Origin: Shewanella sp. SR44-3
GTDB lineage: Bacteria; Pseudomonadota; Gammaproteobacteria; Enterobacterales; Shewanellaceae
Direction of reading: 5' to 3'
Assembly: GCF_014163735.1 (NCBI RefSeq)
Contig: NZ_JACJDV010000029.1
Location: 1-48,075, forward strand
DNA length: 48,075 nucleotides
In this document: positions 47,646 through 48,075 of the stretch, piece after piece
Layout of the letters: every line of letters starts with the position of its first letter
Position numbering within the stretch: position 1 is the first letter of the stretch
Notes under the pieces: model-generated
Databases searched by the model: none
The model's input: only the letters and a program-made list of their open reading frames with translations
What the model was told of the DNA's origin: nothing
Made by a program: the position numbers and the translations under genes

Positions 47646-47670
47646 ATCAACATTGGTCGAGAATGTTGAT
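47646..47670 (+). promoter_or_regulatory. Leader hairpin before rplY, candidate L25 autoregulatory element
   Basis: ATCAACATT (47646-47654) and AATGTTGAT (47662-47670) form a perfect 9-bp stem with loop GGTCGAG, 32 nt before the rplY ATG. Autogenous control of rplY by L25 through a structured leader without a canonical Shine-Dalgarno has been described in E. coli and relatives; applying it here is inference. Confidence 0.5.
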
Positions 47671-47702
47671 CCTTTAATTATTTATTTTTAAGTGAGAAAC
47701 TC

Positions 47703-47990
47703 ATGTCTTACACTATTAAAGCACAAATTCGTACTGAAATCGGGAAAGGTTCGAGCCGCCGCCTACGTCATGCGAACAAAGTTCCAGCTGTTATCTATGG
47801 CCCAGGTAAAGAGCCAATGGTTATCGTTTTTGACCAAAAAGATATCATCAACGTTCAAGCTAACGCTGATTTTTATACTTCTGACGTAACAATCGTTGTT
47901 GACGGTAAAGACGTTAAAGTTCGTGCTAAAGCTATGCAACGTCACGCATTCAAGCCACTTATCGAACACGCAGATTTCATGTACGTTTAA
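47703..47990 (+). CDS. rplY: 50S ribosomal protein L25
   Basis: L25 binds loop E of 5S rRNA in the large subunit. The 95-residue short form, without the C-terminal TL5/CTC domain, is typical of gammaproteobacteria. Recognisable parts are [25 protein letters not shown] and the end [15 protein letters not shown]. No canonical Shine-Dalgarno is seen (AGTGAGAAACTC before the ATG), in keeping with leader-dependent control of this gene in relatives. A terminator follows directly. Confidence 0.97.
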   Translation: MSYTIKAQIRTEIGKGSSRRLRHANKVPAVIYGPGKEPMVIVFDQKDIINVQANADFYTSDVTIVVDGKDVKVRAKAMQRHAFKPLIEHADFMYV

Positions 47991-48005
47991 TTTGTAGATT
48001 GAATT

Positions 48006-48032
48006 AAAAAGCGCCTTAGGGCGCTTTTTTGT
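48006..48032 (+). terminator. Terminator of rplY
   Basis: AAAAAGCGCC, loop TTA and GGGCGCTTTTTT form a 9-bp stem with a U-tract, about 15 bp past the rplY stop. Confidence 0.9.
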
Positions 48033-48042
48033 TTTAAACGTG

Positions 48043-48075
48043 TAAAGCCTAAAGCCTAAAGCCTAAAGCCTAAAG
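48043..48075. repeat. TAAAGCC heptamer tandem array, running off the window
   Basis: TAAAGCC is repeated four full times (48043-48070) and then TAAAG reaches the last base, so the array continues beyond the window. Copies are identical. Confidence 0.95.

Larger units (their letters stand above)
47357..47702 (+). other. 346-bp region holding rplY promoter and leader
   Basis: The first 85 bp hold nothing recognised. A strong promoter (listed) lies at 47443-47471, leaving an mRNA leader of about 225 nt with a conserved-looking hairpin before rplY. A seven-codon frame (MGVPGKN) at 47562 is seen but cannot be supported as a gene. Confidence 0.5.

Noticed and set aside
1..48075. CRISPR array, prophage, integron or toxin-antitoxin module
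   Set aside because: No regularly spaced repeats with unique spacers, integrase, transposase, phage structural gene or recognisable toxin-antitoxin pair was found on either strand.

Overview
The window is a chromosomal segment of a facultatively anaerobic gammaproteobacterium, most likely Shewanella. This rests on gene order and protein character: fabB divergent from mnmC; the run pdxB-asd-fimV-truA-folC-dedD-cvpA-purF; a speA / AdoMet decarboxylase / speB polyamine block; a napEDABC nitrate reductase operon; and an ExeM/ExeS-type extracellular nuclease. Species assignment from memory is not safe. No tRNA, rRNA, CRISPR, prophage or intact insertion sequence was seen.

Layout. 0.1-3.6 kb (minus strand): a two-gene ABC exporter, a YceH-family protein and the S1-type RNA-binding protein CvfB. 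3.6-8.3 kb (plus): a long leader, then arginine decarboxylase, a eukaryotic-type S-adenosylmethionine decarboxylase and agmatinase, which together make putrescine and decarboxylated AdoMet for spermidine. 8.4-11.6 kb: pdxH, yaiI-like, a YceI-like periplasmic protein, a small conserved protein and a secreted protein with two retropepsin-like repeats. 11.9-14.7 kb: a large secreted nuclease. 14.8-19.2 kb (minus): an ABC permease fused to an M1-type peptidase, with its ATPase. 19.8-23.5 kb: mnmC and fabB, divergent. 23.6-36.2 kb (plus): pdxB, asd, a very large acidic fimV/hubP, truA, folC, dedD, cvpA and purF. 36.3-39.8 kb: a conserved protein of unknown function (minus) and a DUF885 lipoprotein. 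40.5-44.5 kb: napEDABC, with a plausible FNR/EtrA site upstream; napE is only 52 codons. 44.6-48.0 kb: an HU-like protein, an ldtD/mepK-like pair that would make and cut 3-3 peptidoglycan cross-links, and rplY with a long structured leader.

No wholly new multi-gene system stands out. The points most worth a second look are: the MnmC methyltransferase half, which appears to have lost its catalytic motifs; the eukaryotic-type AdoMet decarboxylase; the single-chain tandem retropepsin-like protein; the ABC permease-M1 fusion without a GAMEN motif; the unknown protein at 36.3-37.7 kb; the absence of accD between truA and folC; the repeat-rich fimV; and several small repeats, including a TAAAGCC heptamer array running off the right end. 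All family assignments come from reading the proteins against remembered families; no search was run.
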